64,000 nucleotides of DNA, taken from VGBV01 sp963780395 (GTDB taxonomy: Bacteria; Actinomycetota; Thermoleophilia; Solirubrobacterales; 70-9). Positions 24,205 to 33,390 of the stretch are shown piece by piece; within the stretch, counting starts at the first letter, position 1; every line of letters begins with the position of its first letter. The notes beneath the pieces are model-generated. The model was not told the DNA's origin and ran no database searches. It saw only the letters and a list, made by a program, of their open reading frames with translations. The stretch spans positions 1 through 64,000 of the forward strand of contig CAWABY010000010.1 of NCBI GenBank assembly GCA_963780395.1, in the 5' to 3' direction. A program made the position numbers and the translations under genes.

Positions 24205-24922
24205 GGGTTGCGCTCTCGTGACCGGCGCCAGCCGGGGGATCGGCGCCGCCAGCGCCCGCGCGCTCGCCGACGCGGGCTGGCCGGTGATCGTCAACTACCG
24301 CTCCGATGCCGATGGCGCCGAGTCGGTTGCCGCGGAGATCGAGCAGGCGGGCGGCCGCGCCTTCGTGCTTCAGGCCGACGTCAGCGACCCCGACTCGGTC
24401 AAGCGTCTGTTCGAGGCCGCCGATGATGCCCTCGGGCCCGTCCTCTGCCTCGTCAACAACGCGGGCATGCGCTCGGACGGCCTCGCCCCGCAGCTCTGCG
24501 ACGAGCAGTGGCGCAGCGTCATCGACGCGAATCTTGCGGGGCCCTTCATCACCGTGCGCACGGCGCTGGGGCCGATGATCCGGGCGCGCTTCGGCCGGGT
24601 CGTGAACGTAGCCTCGGTCGTGGGGACCCGCGCGAACCCGGGCCAGGCCAACTACGCGGCCTCGAAGGCGGGCCTGATCGGCTTCACCAAGACGGTTGCC
24701 GCCGAGGTGGCGCGCCGCGGCGTCACCGTCAACGCCGTCGCCCCGGGGCTGGTCGAGACGCGAATGACCGAGGGGCTCAGTAACGGCCTCATGGATCGCA
24801 TCCCGGCGCGGCGCGCCGGCACCCCGGAGGAGGTCGCCGCCTGCGTGCGCTTCCTCGCCTCCGAGGAGGCCGGCTACGTGACCGGGACAACGCTCACCGT
24901 CGACGGCGGTATGAGCGCCTGA
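24194..24922 (+). CDS. fabG: 3-oxoacyl-ACP reductase
   Basis: NADPH-dependent SDR of 242 aa. Motifs are TGASRGIG, NNAGMRSDG, the Ser in NVASVVG, the YAASK Tyr/Lys pair and AVAPGLVETRMTE. The C-terminal YVTGTTLTVDGGM is typical of FabG. The start ATG 24194 overlaps fabH; the open frame upstream of it lies inside fabH and is not coding. Its position in a fab operon makes FabG rather than a generic SDR the best call. Confidence 0.93.
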   Translation: MPPEGCALVTGASRGIGAASARALADAGWPVIVNYRSDADGAESVAAEIEQAGGRAFVLQADVSDPDSVKRLFEAADDALGPVLCLVNNAGMRSDGLAPQLCDEQWRSVIDANLAGPFITVRTALGPMIRARFGRVVNVASVVGTRANPGQANYAASKAGLIGFTKTVAAEVARRGVTVNAVAPGLVETRMTEGLSNGLMDRIPARRAGTPEEVAACVRFLASEEAGYVTGTTLTVDGGMSA

Positions 24923-24979
24923 AGCGGCACACCACGTGAACAGCGTCAACACGCAACGTCAACCGAGAAAGGAAACGAG

Positions 24980-25225
24980 ATGGCAACAGCAGTGACAACG
25001 GAGTCGGTCGAGGAGAAGCTCGTCGCCGCGCTCAAGGAGATGGGCGCCGAGGGCGAGGTGACCCGCGATGCAACCTTCGACCAGCTCGACGTCGACTCGC
25101 TGGACCTGGTCGAGCTCTCCCAGGTGGTCGAGGACGAGTTCGGGGTCGAGCTTCAGGGCGAAGACGTCAAGGACCTGAAGACCGTCGGCGAGGCGATCGA
25201 TCTGGTCGTCGCGAAGGCCGGATGA
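24980..25225 (+). CDS. acpP: acyl carrier protein
   Basis: Carries the growing fatty acyl chain on a phosphopantetheine arm. The attachment Ser is in DVDSLDLVELSQVVEDEFGV, with the usual acidic surrounding helix. 81 aa fits ACPs. GAAAGGAAACGAG just before the ATG is a strong ribosome site and is shared base for base with the RNase E/G gene. The stop overlaps fabF by four bases. Confidence 0.96.
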   Translation: MATAVTTESVEEKLVAALKEMGAEGEVTRDATFDQLDVDSLDLVELSQVVEDEFGVELQGEDVKDLKTVGEAIDLVVAKAG

Positions 25226-26424
25226 CCCGCCGCGCCGTGATCACGGGATTCGGTGCCGTGACCCCGCTCGGGGTCGGCGCCGAGACCCTCCACCGCCGCT
25301 GGGCCGAGGGCGAGTGCGCGGTCGAGGACGGCCTCGCGCTCTGCTCGGACTTCGAGCCGACCGATTTCATGTCAGTGAAGGAGGCACGACGCAGCGACCG
25401 CTTCGCCCAGCTGGCGATTGCCGCCTGCGTCGAGGCGCTCGGCCAGGCCGGGTGGGACGCCGAGCTCCCCTACGACGGGGACGGGGTCGGCTGCGTGATC
25501 GGAACCGGGATCGGCGGCCTCGACTCGATCGAGCGCCAGCACGACGTGCTCCGCGAGCGCGGCCCCAAGGCCGTCTCCCCCCTGTCGGTGCCGCAGCTGA
25601 TGGGGAACGCGGCGTCGGCGCAACTCGCGATGCGTTACGGCTTCCGCGGCCAGACCTACGGGGTCGTCTCCGCCTGCGCGGCTGGCGCCCATGCGATCGG
25701 CTCCGCCGTTCGGATGATCGAGTCCGGCGACGCCACCGCCGTCGTCACCGGCGGCGCCGAGTCCGCGGTCACGCCGTTGGCGATGGCCGCCTTCACCTCG
25801 ATGGGGGCCACCTCGGAATCGGGCATCAGCCGTCCCTTCGACCGCCGCCGCGACGGCTTCGTGATGGGGGAGGGCGCGGGCATCCTCGTGCTCGAGGAGG
25901 CCGAGGCGGCCGAGCGTCGCGGAGCCGAGCCGCTGGCAGAGGTGCTGGGCTACGGGGCCACCTCCGACGCCTTCCATCTCACCGCGCCAGACCCCGAGGG
26001 CGATGGCGCGGCGCGCGCGATCACACTTGCGCTCGCGGACGCCCAGGTGGGCCCCGGCGACATCGACTACGTGAACGCACACGGGACCTCGACCCCCCTC
26101 AACGACCGCTCCGAGACCCAGGCGCTGAAGGCCGCCCTCGGCGACGACGCGGAGACGATTCCCGTCTCCTCGACGAAGTCGGCGATCGGGCACCTGCTGG
26201 GGGCCGCCGGCGCCGTTGAGGCGATCGCCACCTGCGAGGCGCTTCGCGAGCGGCTGGCTCCGCCGACCGTGGGATACGCGGAGCCCGACGAGGAGCTCGA
26301 CCTCGACTACGTCCCCGGCTCGGCCCGCCCGCTCGGGAACGGCAACGGCCGGCGCCCCGTCGCGATTTCGAACTCGTTCGGCTTCGGCGGGCACAACGCC
26401 GTGCTCTGCTTGAGGACCCCGTGA
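25222..26424 (+). CDS. fabF: 3-oxoacyl-ACP synthase II
   Basis: Elongating condensing enzyme, 400 aa. The active-site Cys is in GVVSACAAGAHAIG; the two His are in NAHGTSTPLND and SAIGHLLGAAG. The N-terminal RRAVITGFGAVTPLG and the C-terminal SNSFGFGGHNAVL are canonical. It overlaps acpP at its start and the carboxyltransferase gene at its stop (GTGA-type junction). Confidence 0.95.
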   Translation: MTRRAVITGFGAVTPLGVGAETLHRRWAEGECAVEDGLALCSDFEPTDFMSVKEARRSDRFAQLAIAACVEALGQAGWDAELPYDGDGVGCVIGTGIGGLDSIERQHDVLRERGPKAVSPLSVPQLMGNAASAQLAMRYGFRGQTYGVVSACAAGAHAIGSAVRMIESGDATAVVTGGAESAVTPLAMAAFTSMGATSESGISRPFDRRRDGFVMGEGAGILVLEEAEAAERRGAEPLAEVLGYGATSDAFHLTAPDPEGDGAARAITLALADAQVGPGDIDYVNAHGTSTPLNDRSETQALKAALGDDAETIPVSSTKSAIGHLLGAAGAVEAIATCEALRERLAPPTVGYAEPDEELDLDYVPGSARPLGNGNGRRPVAISNSFGFGGHNAVLCLRTP

Positions 26425-27827
26425 GCGGCCTCGCCGTCAGGGAGAGGGCGCCGGCCGGCGACGCGCTGGGGCGGCTCGAGGCGCTGTGCGACGCCGGTTC
26501 CCTGGAACTGATTAGGACCGGGGTCGTCAGCGACGCGATCGGCGATCGTGCCGAGCCCGGGGACGGCGTGCTCGCGGGAGCCGGCAGGGTGGGAGGCCGC
26601 ACCGTCTTCACCTACGCCCAGGACGCGGGCTTTCTGGGCGGCAGCCTCGGCGAGTCGCACGCCGACTCGATCGTGCGGATTCTCGAGCTCGCGGAGCGCT
26701 CGCGCTCGCCGGTGGTGAGCTTCGTCGAGTCGGGCGGCGCCCGGCTGCAGGAGGGGCACGCCGCGCTCGGGGGCTACGGACGCATCTTCCGCCGCACGGT
26801 CCAGCTTTCCCAGCAGGTGCCGCAGATCTCGGTGATCGCCGGGGTCTCCGCGGGGGGCGGCGCCTATTCGCCGGCGCTGACCGACTTCGTGGTCATGGCA
26901 GCCGAGGGGAGGATGTTCCTGACCGGCCCAAAGGTGGTCCGCGCCGCGCTCGGCGAAGAGGTGACGATGGAGGAGCTCGGCGGCCCGCGCGTGCAGGGGC
27001 GCAGCGGAGTCGCCCAGATCGCCACCGACGGGATCGCCGAGGCGATCGAGGCGACGCGATCCCTGCTTGGCTTCCTGCCCCAGAGCGTCGGGCAGCCCGC
27101 CCCTCTCGCGGCTCCCGCCGCGGCCACGGGCGACCCCGGATCGGTGGTGCCGGTGGAGTCGAGGCGCGTCTACGACGTCCGCGACCTCGTCGGCCGGGTG
27201 GTTGACGACGGCAGCCTGCTCGAGCTCTCCCCGCGCTGGGCCCCGAACATGGTCACCGGCCTCTGCCGCGTCGAGGGCCGCCCGCTGGGGCTGATCGCCA
27301 ACCAGCCTCGCCGGATCGGCGGCGTGATCGACGCCGCAGGGGCCGAGAAGGCCGCCGCCTTCATCGAGCGCTGCGAGCGCTTCGGCCTGCCCCTGCTTGT
27401 GGTGGTCGACACCCCGGGCTTCATGCCCGGCAGCCGCCAGGAGCGCGCCGGCGTGATCCGCCACGGCGCTGGGCTGCTTCGCGCCTTCGCCTCGGCCAGC
27501 GTGCCGAAGCTGACCCTGATCGTCCGCAAGGCTTTCGGCGGCGCTGCGATCACGATGAACTCGCGCGATCTCGGCGCTGACCTGGTCTTCGCCTGGCCCG
27601 GCGCCGAGGTCGGGATCATGGCCGCCGGCGAGGCGGTCGCGATCACCGAGCGCCGTCGGCTCGAGGGCGCGAGCGAGCAGGAGCGCGAGCGAGCCGCGCA
27701 CGAGTACACCGAACGCCACCTGACGGCGACCGCCGCCGCGGCCGGTGGCTTCGTTGACGAAGTCGTCGAGCCCGACCAGACGCGGGACCGCCTGATCTGG
27801 GCGCTCGCCGCCCTGGAGACCCGATGA
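26421..27827 (+). CDS. acyl-CoA carboxylase carboxyltransferase (AccD/PccB-like)
   Basis: Transfers carboxyl from biotin to acetyl- or propionyl-CoA, making malonyl- or methylmalonyl-CoA. The 468-aa chain has both halves of the crotonase-type fold: N-terminal FVESGGARLQEGHAAL and GVSAGGGAYSPALTDF, and C-terminal LVVVDTPGFMPGS, KAFGGAAITM and FAWPGAEVGIM. Such two-domain chains are typical of actinobacterial acyl-CoA carboxylases. No biotin carboxylase or carrier gene is in the window, so it must be supplied elsewhere. Being in the fab operon suggests acetyl-CoA as substrate. Confidence 0.9.
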   Translation: MSGLAVRERAPAGDALGRLEALCDAGSLELIRTGVVSDAIGDRAEPGDGVLAGAGRVGGRTVFTYAQDAGFLGGSLGESHADSIVRILELAERSRSPVVSFVESGGARLQEGHAALGGYGRIFRRTVQLSQQVPQISVIAGVSAGGGAYSPALTDFVVMAAEGRMFLTGPKVVRAALGEEVTMEELGGPRVQGRSGVAQIATDGIAEAIEATRSLLGFLPQSVGQPAPLAAPAAATGDPGSVVPVESRRVYDVRDLVGRVVDDGSLLELSPRWAPNMVTGLCRVEGRPLGLIANQPRRIGGVIDAAGAEKAAAFIERCERFGLPLLVVVDTPGFMPGSRQERAGVIRHGAGLLRAFASASVPKLTLIVRKAFGGAAITMNSRDLGADLVFAWPGAEVGIMAAGEAVAITERRRLEGASEQERERAAHEYTERHLTATAAAAGGFVDEVVEPDQTRDRLIWALAALETR

Positions 27828-28435
27828 GGAGCTTCGCCGCGCTCGGCGACAGCTTCACGGCCGGCACCGGCAGCGAGCCCGGGGTCTGCTGGGCCGATCG
27901 CCTGGCGGAGTCCCTGCGCGCGCGCACGCCGGACCTGCTCTACCGCAACCTGGCGTGGGAGGGAGCGACTAGCGCTCAGGCCCTCGAGCAGATCGAAGCG
28001 GCGATCGAGATCGAGCCCGACCTGGTGAGCCTGATCGCCGGCGTCAACGACGTGCTCAAGACCACCCGCCCGGACCCCGAGATCACCGCGGAGAACCTGG
28101 AGCTGGGCTTCAACTCACTGCGATCGGCGGTTCCAGGCGCGCGCATCATCACCGCCACGTTCCCCGAGCGCTGGCTCTTCGTCTCACTCGGGCCGCGCAC
28201 CAGGGCGCGGGTGTCCTCCGGGATCGAGGCCGTCAACGCGCAGATCAGGCGGATCGCGGCCGAGCGCGGAATCCCGTGCCTCGACGTCGCGGCCCACCCC
28301 GGGCTGGCCGAGTCCGAGAACTTCTGCGACGACGGCTTGCACCCATCGCCCCTCGGCCACGCTCGAGCCGCCGTGGCCTTCGGCCAGCTGCTGCAAGCCC
28401 ACACAACGTCCGATCTCTCGGCGGTGGGGTCGTGA
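27824..28435 (+). CDS. SGNH/GDSL-family hydrolase
   Basis: 203 aa. Block I is FAALGDSFTAGTG with the nucleophile Ser, block III is the Asn of GVNDV, and block V is DGLHPSPLGH with Asp and His. There is no signal peptide, so it is cytoplasmic. It sits between the carboxyltransferase and the MaoC gene with overlapping starts and stops, which suggests an acyl-thioesterase or lysophospholipase role on the operon's products. Confidence 0.88.
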   Translation: MRSFAALGDSFTAGTGSEPGVCWADRLAESLRARTPDLLYRNLAWEGATSAQALEQIEAAIEIEPDLVSLIAGVNDVLKTTRPDPEITAENLELGFNSLRSAVPGARIITATFPERWLFVSLGPRTRARVSSGIEAVNAQIRRIAAERGIPCLDVAAHPGLAESENFCDDGLHPSPLGHARAAVAFGQLLQAHTTSDLSAVGS

Positions 28436-28992
28436 CCGCGCCGTTCTCGCTCTACTTCGACGAGCTGGGCGGCGGGGAGTCCTTCGAGACCGCCGGCCGC
28501 ACGGTGACCGAGTCCGACCTGGTCTCCTTCTCGGCGCTGACCGGCGACTGGCATCCCCAGCACGCCGATGCCGATTGGGCCGCCGCCGGCCCGTTCGGCG
28601 AGCGCGTGGCCCACGGCATGCTCGTGCTCTCCTACTCGCTCGGCCTGGCGCCGATCGACCCGGAGCGGATCGTCGCCCTGCGGGGGCTCGACTCGGTCCG
28701 CTTCAAGCGCCCGGTGCGGATCGGCGAGACGATCCGCGTCCGGGGCGAGGTCGCGCGCCTGCGCCCGCTCGACGACGGCACCGGCCTGGTCACGATCGAC
28801 TGGAAGGTGCTGGGCGGCGAGGGCCGGACCGCGCTGCGGGCGGAGCTGCAGGCGATCTGGCGCCGCCGACCGCAGGACGAAGCGGCTACCGAACGGGCAA
28901 AGGCGGCTGTTCCGAACGGAGCCGGCCCGCGCTCGGACTCGCCGCCCGCCGACGAGCTCTCTCCCATCCAGGACGGAAGGCTCCTCGTCTGA
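28432..28992 (+). CDS. MaoC-like (R)-hydratase, probable 3-hydroxyacyl-ACP dehydratase
   Basis: 186 aa. The hot-dog domain has the hydratase-2 motif TGDWHPQHADADWA with Asp and His, then FGERVAHGMLVLSYSLGL. A low-complexity tail follows residue 145. Since no fabZ or fabA lies in the operon, it likely does the dehydration step of elongation. GTG 28432 overlaps the SGNH stop (GTGA). Confidence 0.85.
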   Translation: MTAPFSLYFDELGGGESFETAGRTVTESDLVSFSALTGDWHPQHADADWAAAGPFGERVAHGMLVLSYSLGLAPIDPERIVALRGLDSVRFKRPVRIGETIRVRGEVARLRPLDDGTGLVTIDWKVLGGEGRTALRAELQAIWRRRPQDEAATERAKAAVPNGAGPRSDSPPADELSPIQDGRLLV

Positions 28993-29819
28993 TGCTGGCC
29001 GGCAAGCGCCTGCTCGTCACCGGCGTGCTCACCAAGCGGAGCATCGCCTTCGCCGTCGCCGAGCGCGCGCAGGCGGCCGGCGCCGAGTTGGTCCTGACCG
29101 GCTTCGGGCGCACGCGGCGGATGACCGAGCGCGCCGCCGCTCGGCTGCCGGAGTCCGCGGACGTGCTCGAGCTCGACGTCAACTCCGAGGCCGACTGGGA
29201 GCGCCTCGCTTCCGAGGTCGGGGAGCGCTGGGGCGGCCTGGACGGCGCTCTGCACGCCGTCGCCTTTGCCCCGCCCGACGCGATCGGCGGCGGCTTCCTG
29301 GAGACTCCGTACGAGAGCGCCGCCACCGCCTTTCAGACCAGCGCCTACTCCTACGCCGCGATGGCGCGGCATCTCTCCCCCTTGATGGAGGACGGGGGCG
29401 GCTTCGTCGGGCTCGACTTCGATGCCTCGGTCGCCTGGCCGGCCTATGACTGGATGGGCGTCTCCAAGGCAGCGCTCGAGGCCGTCAACCGCTATCTCGC
29501 GCGCGACCTCGGCGCACTTCGGATCCGGGCCAATCTCGTCTCCGCCGGACCGATCGGGACGCCGGCCGCCAGCGGCATCCCCGGCTTCGAGCAGCTCGCC
29601 GGGCAATGGGAGCGCATGGCCCCATTGGGATGGGATCCGGCCGACGCCGCGCCGGTGGCCGACGCGGCGCTGTTCTTGTTGTCCGATCTAGCCCGCGGCA
29701 TCAGCGGAGAGGTCGTCCACGTCGATGGCGGCCTGCATGCGGTGGGCGCCGAGCCCGACCACGACCTCGTTGGAAACGGGAGCAGGCAAAGCGCGGAGGC
29801 AACGCCGGCCTCAGTCTGA
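28992..29819 (+). CDS. fabI: enoyl-ACP reductase, FabI/InhA type
   Basis: Last reduction of each elongation cycle, 275 aa. The altered Rossmann loop TGVLTKRSIAFAVAERAQ is specific to the FabI/InhA class; the active-site Tyr/Lys region is YDWMGVSKAALEAVNRYLARDLG. It ends ISGEVVHVDGGLHAVG followed by a tail of about 20 residues. ATG 28992 overlaps the MaoC stop (TGATG). It closes the fatty-acid operon. Confidence 0.93.
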   Translation: MLAGKRLLVTGVLTKRSIAFAVAERAQAAGAELVLTGFGRTRRMTERAAARLPESADVLELDVNSEADWERLASEVGERWGGLDGALHAVAFAPPDAIGGGFLETPYESAATAFQTSAYSYAAMARHLSPLMEDGGGFVGLDFDASVAWPAYDWMGVSKAALEAVNRYLARDLGALRIRANLVSAGPIGTPAASGIPGFEQLAGQWERMAPLGWDPADAAPVADAALFLLSDLARGISGEVVHVDGGLHAVGAEPDHDLVGNGSRQSAEATPASV

Positions 29820-29830
29820 CTTGCCTCACA

Positions 29831-30244
29831 ATGCTCGTCGTGGCGAACGTCCTCTTCGTCTGCCTCCACAACGCGGGCCGCTCGCAGATGAGCGAGGCGC
29901 TGTTCACGCGCGCGGCCGACGGGCGTCACTCGGCGCGGTCGGCGGGGACCACCCCGGGCGACCGGGTACATCCCGAGGTGGTCGAGGTCATGGGCGAGCT
30001 GGACCTGGACCTGGCTGCTCGAACGCCGCGCAAGCTCAGCAACGCCGACGCCGAATGGGCCGATGTCGTGGTGACGATGGGCTGCGGGGACGAGTGCCCC
30101 TACATCCCGGGCAGGCGCTACCTGGATTGGGAGCTCGAAGACCCGAAGGGCAGGCCGATCGAGGAGGTCAGGGCGACCCGGGACGAGATCGGGCGCCGCA
30201 TCACCCAACTTCTATCCGAGCTCGACAACGAACCCGCCGGCTAG
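29831..30244 (+). CDS. low-molecular-weight phosphatase / arsenate reductase
   Basis: 137 aa, P-loop CLHNAGRS (CX5R) near the N-terminus with the nucleophilic Cys. The second part has VVTMGCGDECPYIPGRRYLDWELEDPKG, the pattern of thioredoxin- or mycothiol-coupled ArsC proteins. Whether it reduces arsenate or dephosphorylates protein is open. No ars regulator or efflux gene is adjacent. It is 11 bases after fabI. Confidence 0.85.
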   Translation: MLVVANVLFVCLHNAGRSQMSEALFTRAADGRHSARSAGTTPGDRVHPEVVEVMGELDLDLAARTPRKLSNADAEWADVVVTMGCGDECPYIPGRRYLDWELEDPKGRPIEEVRATRDEIGRRITQLLSELDNEPAG

Positions 30245-30253
30245 GGCGTACAG

Positions 30254-31198
30254 CTAGGCCGCGTCGCGCCAGGCGTCGAGGGTGCCGTCGGCCGACAGGC
30301 GCGCGAGCGCCCGCTCCTCCAGCCGCCTCGCCTGCTCCTGGGTGACGCCGACCTCGCGAGCGGCCTCGCGCAGCGCCCGCTCGGGCCGTCCGCCGGTGCC
30401 GAAGCGCGCCTTGATGATGCGGCGCTCCTTCTCCGGCAGCTTGGCGAGGGCCGCGTCAACGGCCAGCTCCTGCTCGCGCTCGAGGACCTCGTCCTCCAGC
30501 GGCGCGGTCTCCTCGGCGTGGAGCTCGCCGAAGGTCGTGTCGCCGTCGCCGACCGGGGTGTCGAGGCTGGTCGTGACCCGGGTCAGGTCACGGGTAGCCA
30601 TCACCTCATCGAGCGGCAGGTCCGCTGCCTTCGCGACCTCCTCGTCGGTCGGCTCACGATCGAACTTTGTGGTCAGCTCGGCCGTGATCCGGTTGACGGT
30701 GCGCTCGCGCTGGGCGATATGGGCCGGGATCCGAACCGCCCGGCCGCTGTTGTCCAGGCCGCGCTGGATCGACTGCTTGATCCAGAGCACGGCGTAGGTG
30801 GAGAACTTGTAGCCACGGCGCCAATCGAACTTCTCGGCAGCGCGGATCAGCCCCAGCATCGCCTCCTGGACGATGTCGCCGAGGTCGAGCCCGTGGCCCT
30901 GGTAGCGGCGCGCGAACTTGATCACCAGGCGCAGGTTGGAGTTGATCAGCTTCTCCTTGGCGGCCAGGTCGCCCTTCTCGATCCGCTTCGCGAGCTCGAT
31001 CTCCTCGGGCCCGGTCAGGAGCGGGTACTTCATCGCGGAGTTGATGAAGAGCTGAAGGCTGTCCGTGGTCGCCTCGGCGGTCGCGTGATCGCGCGCCCGA
31101 CGCTCGTCGGCGCTTCGCTTCTGAGTCTTGTTGTCGTGCTCGCCGCGCTGGCGGCGAGGCTCGCTGCGGGTCGCCGCAGCGCCTCTGCTACGAGGCAT
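30254..31198 (-). CDS. RNA polymerase sigma factor, sigma-70 group 2
   Basis: 314 aa. Region 1.2 starts DSLQLFINSAMKYPLLTGPEEIELAKRIEKGD; region 2 has NLRLVIKFARRYQGHGLDLGDIVQEAMLGLIRAAEKFDWRRGYKFSTYAVLWIKQ (first 20 residues are the core-binding part); region 4 ends with EVGVTQEQARRLEERALARL as helix-turn-helix. It lacks the long region 1.1 of the primary RpoD. The first 45 residues are basic and disordered. A good promoter lies about 95 bases upstream. Confidence 0.92.
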   Translation of the reverse strand: MPRSRGAAATRSEPRRQRGEHDNKTQKRSADERRARDHATAEATTDSLQLFINSAMKYPLLTGPEEIELAKRIEKGDLAAKEKLINSNLRLVIKFARRYQGHGLDLGDIVQEAMLGLIRAAEKFDWRRGYKFSTYAVLWIKQSIQRGLDNSGRAVRIPAHIAQRERTVNRITAELTTKFDREPTDEEVAKAADLPLDEVMATRDLTRVTTSLDTPVGDGDTTFGELHAEETAPLEDEVLEREQELAVDAALAKLPEKERRIIKARFGTGGRPERALREAAREVGVTQEQARRLEERALARLSADGTLDAWRDAA

Positions 31199-31297
31199 GT
31201 GGTGCCCCTTTCTCGAAGTTGTCGCTTCCCTGCCGGGATGCTGTGGTGGTATTTGGCCGGAGCCGCCGCCCGCGAGGGGGCCCCTGACGCTTCAAAA

Positions 31298-31325
31298 AGT
31301 ATAGCGCGGATGTCGGATTTTGCAA
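31298..31325 (-). promoter_or_regulatory. sigma-70-type promoter of the sigma-factor gene
   Basis: On the minus strand TTGCAA (31325-31320) and TATACT (31303-31298) are 16 bases apart, close to consensus. The leader to the ATG is about 90 bases. A small GGCGT/ACGCC hairpin with an A-rich loop lies just upstream at 31330-31343. The rest of the 226-base gap up to corA holds no gene that I can see. Confidence 0.65.
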
Positions 31326-31424
31326 GTCAGGCGTAAAAAACGCCCGATTTTGCTCACAAATGGTTAGTACCCGCGCCTGTGCGGTGCCTAAACCCGGCAG
31401 GAAGGCTGGGCTGCGGAGGGAAAG

Positions 31425-32420
31425 TTGATCCGGAGCCATGCCGTGATCGTCGACTGCGCCCACTACAAGGACGGAGCCCGCCAGCACGAGGGCAAGCTGA
31501 CGCTGGAGGAGGCGTCCGAGCGCCTGGGCACGGGCGGGGACGACTTCATCTGGGTCGGCATGCACGAACCCGACCCCGGGACGCTGGCTCAACTCCGCGA
31601 GATGTTCGGGCTGCACGAGCTTGCGGTCGAGGACGCCGAGCGGATGCACCAGCGGCCCAAGATCGAGGACTACGACAGCTCTTGGTTCATCGTGCTGCGC
31701 ACGGCCCACTATCACGAGGACACCGAGACGGTTCACTTCGGTGAGATCCACGTCTTCGCGGGTCCTGGCTACGTGATCACGATCCGCCACGGCCCGGGCA
31801 GCGAGCTGCGGACCGCCCGGACACGGCTCGAGGCCCGGCCGGACCTGCTGCGGATGGGACCTGCCTCGGCGGTCTGGGCGATCCTCGACAAGGTCGTGGA
31901 CGACTACCTCCCGGTGGTGGACGGCATCGACGACGACATCGAGGAGGTCGAGGCCGACGTCTTCGACGACGACAGTCCGGCGCCGACGTCGCGCATCTAC
32001 AACCTGAAGCGCGAGGTGATCGAGTTCCACCGCGCGGTCTATCCGCTGCTCGGCCCGCTCGACGCGCTGCAGCGGGGAGCGTTCCCGCAGATTCCCGAGG
32101 AGTTGCGGCGTTTCTTCCGCGACGTCTACGACCACGCCCGCCGCGCGGACGAGGTCGTCACCTCCCAGCGCGAGCTGCTGACCAGCGTGCTCGAGGCGAA
32201 CCTCTCCCTGGTCAGCGTCAACCAGGCAGAGATCGTGAAGAAGATCTCGAGCGTCGCCGGCATCGTCGCGGTCCCCACCTTCATCGCCTCGGTGTACGGC
32301 ATGAACTTCGAGTACATGCCCGAGCTGGACGAGCGCTGGGGCTACCCCCTGGCACTAGCGCTGATGGCGCTCTGCATCGTGGGGCTCACCTACTTCTTCC
32401 GCCGGATCAACTGGCTCTGA
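31425..32420 (+). CDS. corA: CorA-family magnesium/cobalt transporter
   Basis: 331-aa divalent cation channel. A long cytoplasmic alpha/beta and helical domain is followed by the signature YGMNF at the end of the first C-terminal membrane helix (VAGIVAVPTFIASVYGMNF) and a second helix before FRRINWL. TTG 31425 is chosen because GGAGGG lies four bases upstream; GTG 31443 lacks a ribosome site. It is monocistronic by spacing. Confidence 0.93.
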   Translation: MIRSHAVIVDCAHYKDGARQHEGKLTLEEASERLGTGGDDFIWVGMHEPDPGTLAQLREMFGLHELAVEDAERMHQRPKIEDYDSSWFIVLRTAHYHEDTETVHFGEIHVFAGPGYVITIRHGPGSELRTARTRLEARPDLLRMGPASAVWAILDKVVDDYLPVVDGIDDDIEEVEADVFDDDSPAPTSRIYNLKREVIEFHRAVYPLLGPLDALQRGAFPQIPEELRRFFRDVYDHARRADEVVTSQRELLTSVLEANLSLVSVNQAEIVKKISSVAGIVAVPTFIASVYGMNFEYMPELDERWGYPLALALMALCIVGLTYFFRRINWL

Positions 32421-32457
32421 CCGTAGCCCGCTGAGGCGCGGCGGTAGCCTCAGCGCG

Positions 32458-33390
32458 ATGACGCCGGTCCTGGGGCATGTCGGCGGCGGCACCTTCGAGC
32501 CGCTTCAGCTCGTCGCTGTGACGGTGGCGGCGACGGCGTACGCCTTCCGAGCCCAGGCCCTGGGAGCCGAGGGCCGCGCGGTGCCCACATGGCGCCTGTG
32601 CTGCTTCGCCGCCGGCGTCGTGTTGATCGCAGCCGGCCTGGTCAGCCCGCTGGCGCACATGGGTGAGGAGCTGCTGCTGGCCCACATGGCCCAGCACCTT
32701 GTGGTCGGCGACATCGCGGCGCTCTTGATCGTGCTGGGGCTGACGGGGCCGCTGCTGCAGCCGCTGCTGGCGATCAGGGCGATCGACGGACTGCGGGTGC
32801 TGACCCATCCCCTGATCGCGCTGCCGCTGTGGGCCGCCAGCCTCTACATCTGGCACATACCGGCGCTCTACCAGGAGGCGCTGACGAATGAGGCGGTCCA
32901 CGCGCTCCAGCACGCGTGCTTCATCGGCTTCGGGATCCTGATGTGGATGCCGCTGGTGGGGCCCCTGCCCGTCCCCTCCTGGTTCGGGATCGGGCCCAAG
33001 ATCGCCTACGTGGTGGGCGTCCGCTTCGCCGGCACCGCGCTGGGCAACGTCTTCATGTGGTCCAACACCGTCTTCTATCCCGACTACGCGCCGGGGGAGG
33101 CCGAGTTCGAGATCTCGCCCCTGTCCGACCAGGGGACCGCCGGGGTGATCATGACCGTGGAGGGAGGCCTGGTCACGCTGGGGGTGTTCGCCTGGCTCTT
33201 CCTGCTCTGGGCCCAGCAGGACACCGAGCGCCAGAAGCTGGTCGAGCTGGCCGAGGAGCGGGGGGTGCCGCTGACCAGCGAGCGAGCCGAGCGCGCCGTG
33301 CGCGCCGGCGAGGGCGGCCGCCTGCGCGAGCGGATCGAGGCCGAGGCGGCTAGGCGGCCCCGGACGCGAAGCGGAGGAGCCGCCGCCTGA
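32458..33390 (+). CDS. CtaG-like cytochrome c oxidase assembly membrane protein
   Basis: 310 aa with six to seven hydrophobic helices. Conserved His-rich motifs MAQHLVVGDIAALL, YIWHIPALYQEAL and HALQHACFIGFGILMWMPL match the caa3_CtaG family involved in copper insertion or assembly of heme-copper oxidase. The C-terminus is a charged helix. ATG follows TAGCCT by seven bases (leaderless). It overlaps the next gene by one base. Confidence 0.87.
   Translation: MTPVLGHVGGGTFEPLQLVAVTVAATAYAFRAQALGAEGRAVPTWRLCCFAAGVVLIAAGLVSPLAHMGEELLLAHMAQHLVVGDIAALLIVLGLTGPLLQPLLAIRAIDGLRVLTHPLIALPLWAASLYIWHIPALYQEALTNEAVHALQHACFIGFGILMWMPLVGPLPVPSWFGIGPKIAYVVGVRFAGTALGNVFMWSNTVFYPDYAPGEAEFEISPLSDQGTAGVIMTVEGGLVTLGVFAWLFLLWAQQDTERQKLVELAEERGVPLTSERAERAVRAGEGGRLRERIEAEAARRPRTRSGGAAA

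Noticed and set aside
31340..31424. Possible riboswitch before corA
   Set aside because: I could not match the leader to the M-box or any other riboswitch core; only a short hairpin is visible.
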